Positions 63,557-64,000 of a stretch of 64,000 bases of DNA are shown here, piece by piece (position 1 is the stretch's first letter; each line of letters opens with the position of its first letter). This DNA comes from Desulfonispora thiosulfatigenes DSM 11270 (lineage in GTDB: Bacteria; Bacillota; Peptococcia; Peptococcales; Desulfonisporaceae), in contig NZ_FWWT01000014.1 of assembly GCF_900176035.1 (NCBI RefSeq), positions 49,534 to 113,533 on the forward strand. The letters are read 5' to 3'. Below the pieces are notes generated by a model. The model searched no databases and had not been told where the DNA came from. It was given only the letters and a program-made list of their open reading frames with translations. The translations under genes and the position numbers were made by a program.

Positions 63557-64000
63557 TTATGCAGCCTGAAGACTAAGTCTGTATTGCACTGGACTTAGCC
63601 ATCCAAGTTTCTCTTTAATTCTCTTTTCGTTATAGTAATTTATGTATCGTTCAATTTCCGACTTCAATTCCTCATAGCTGTAATAGACGACACCATAGTA
63701 AATCTCTTGTTTAAGCAGTCCAAAGAAGTTCTCCATAACGGAATTATCATAGCAGTTACCTTTTCTAGACATACTTTGAAAAATACGTTCTTCCTTAAGC
63801 CGGTTAGAGTATGCTCTCATCTGGTAAGCCCATCCTTGATCTGAATGGAATGTTCGGCGATAAGGACAATCTGAGGTTATTTTAATGGCCTTATCTAGTG
63901 CATCCATTACGCTCTTGGCCGTAGGACGCTTAGCAATACCATAACTAATAATTTCACCATTACACATATCCATAAAAGGATCTAAATAAAGACTTGTGCA
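63557..64000 (-). CDS. IS3-family transposase OrfB, C-terminal part
   Basis: Integrase-core (DDE) transposase fragment, 148 codons visible and open to the window edge; the ATG at 63973 is internal because LYLDPFMDMCNGEI reads through it. Visible features: the second catalytic Asp in HSDQGWAY, SMSRKGNCYDNSVMENFF with the catalytic Glu, and LGWLSPVQYR at the end, as in the IS150 group. The first catalytic Asp is likely that of the DMCNGEI motif at the edge or lies just outside. Apparently intact in what can be seen. Confidence 0.93.
   Translation of the reverse strand, partial: CTSLYLDPFMDMCNGEIISYGIAKRPTAKSVMDALDKAIKITSDCPYRRTFHSDQGWAYQMRAYSNRLKEERIFQSMSRKGNCYDNSVMENFFGLLKQEIYYGVVYYSYEELKSEIERYINYYNEKRIKEKLGWLSPVQYRLSLQAA

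Larger units (their letters stand above)
63497..64000 (-). mobile_element. IS3-family insertion sequence (right end; continues outside window)
   Basis: The element begins near TGACCCC at about 63497-63502, followed by the end sequence TAAAAGTTAGACTTT common to IS150-type IS3 elements. It contains the transposase C-terminus and its terminator. CACCTCA (63482) pairs with TGAGGTG at the boundary, so the exact end is uncertain. The rest lies beyond the window. Confidence 0.8.

Overview
This is an AT-rich chromosomal window from a low-GC Gram-positive anaerobe of the class Clostridia. The evidence is the SCIFF ranthipeptide gene pair scfA-scfB, the Firmicutes order rpsF-ssb-rpsR-yybS-rplI-dnaC, SLH-anchored surface proteins, copper-amine-oxidase-N-type stalk domains, a lar nickel-cofactor operon, strong Shine-Dalgarno sequences and GTG/TTG starts. 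The rpsF-to-dnaC block together with rlmH suggests an origin-proximal location. Genus cannot be fixed. Three tandem glycine-betaine-type binding proteins beside a MscS channel suggest exposure to osmotic stress.

Layout. 1-3.7 kb: end of a quaternary-amine ABC transporter (permease plus three paralogous lipoprotein receptors), with two copies of a structured repeat between and after the receptors. 3.9-4.7 kb: wreck of a GntR-regulated ABC operon, with ATPase N-terminus and permease C-terminus fused in frame. 5.0-8.7 kb: tight operon of CvpA, YhcC-type radical SAM, HEAT-repeat, MscS and DUF951 proteins, then a PilZ protein on the minus strand. 9.7-13.7 kb: S6:S18-type RNA leader and the ribosomal/replication operon, lacking gdpP at its usual place. 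13.8-19.6 kb: FAD dehydrogenase, a large secreted modular protein bracketed by two near-identical hairpins, and an AAA ATPase. 19.8-22.6 kb: larE-larB-larC. 22.7-23.2 kb: five tRNAs (Lys, Glu, Val, Asp, Phe). 23.4-27.8 kb: two envelope proteins and the SCIFF locus. 27.9-36.7 kb: peptidoglycan hydrolase, trxB, small proteins, MA-type peptidase, BON protein, HtrA, a Cys-rich protein with a duplicated tail, peroxiredoxin, aminotransferase and Usp. 36.7-52 kb: surface-protein region with two nearly identical TauE permeases, two SLH proteins sharing a beta-helix-like module, and two unusual regulators (a 482-aa HTH protein and a membrane LuxR protein), with rlmH between. 52-58.4 kb: three chemoreceptors, the first broken. 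58.5-64 kb: aldehyde dehydrogenase, secreted stalk-domain protein, GGDEF-EAL protein and the edge of an IS3-family element.

Themes are osmotic and envelope homeostasis (OpuAC-like receptors, MscS, HtrA, M23), thiol redox (TrxB, peroxiredoxin), c-di-GMP (PilZ and GGDEF-EAL), chemotaxis, and variable surface display. The best candidates for something undescribed are the stem-swapped repeat after the receptor genes, the two regulator/surface-protein pairs with dyad sites, and the in-frame duplicated C-terminal cassette at 33.9 kb. All assignments come from reading the sequence; no database search was run.
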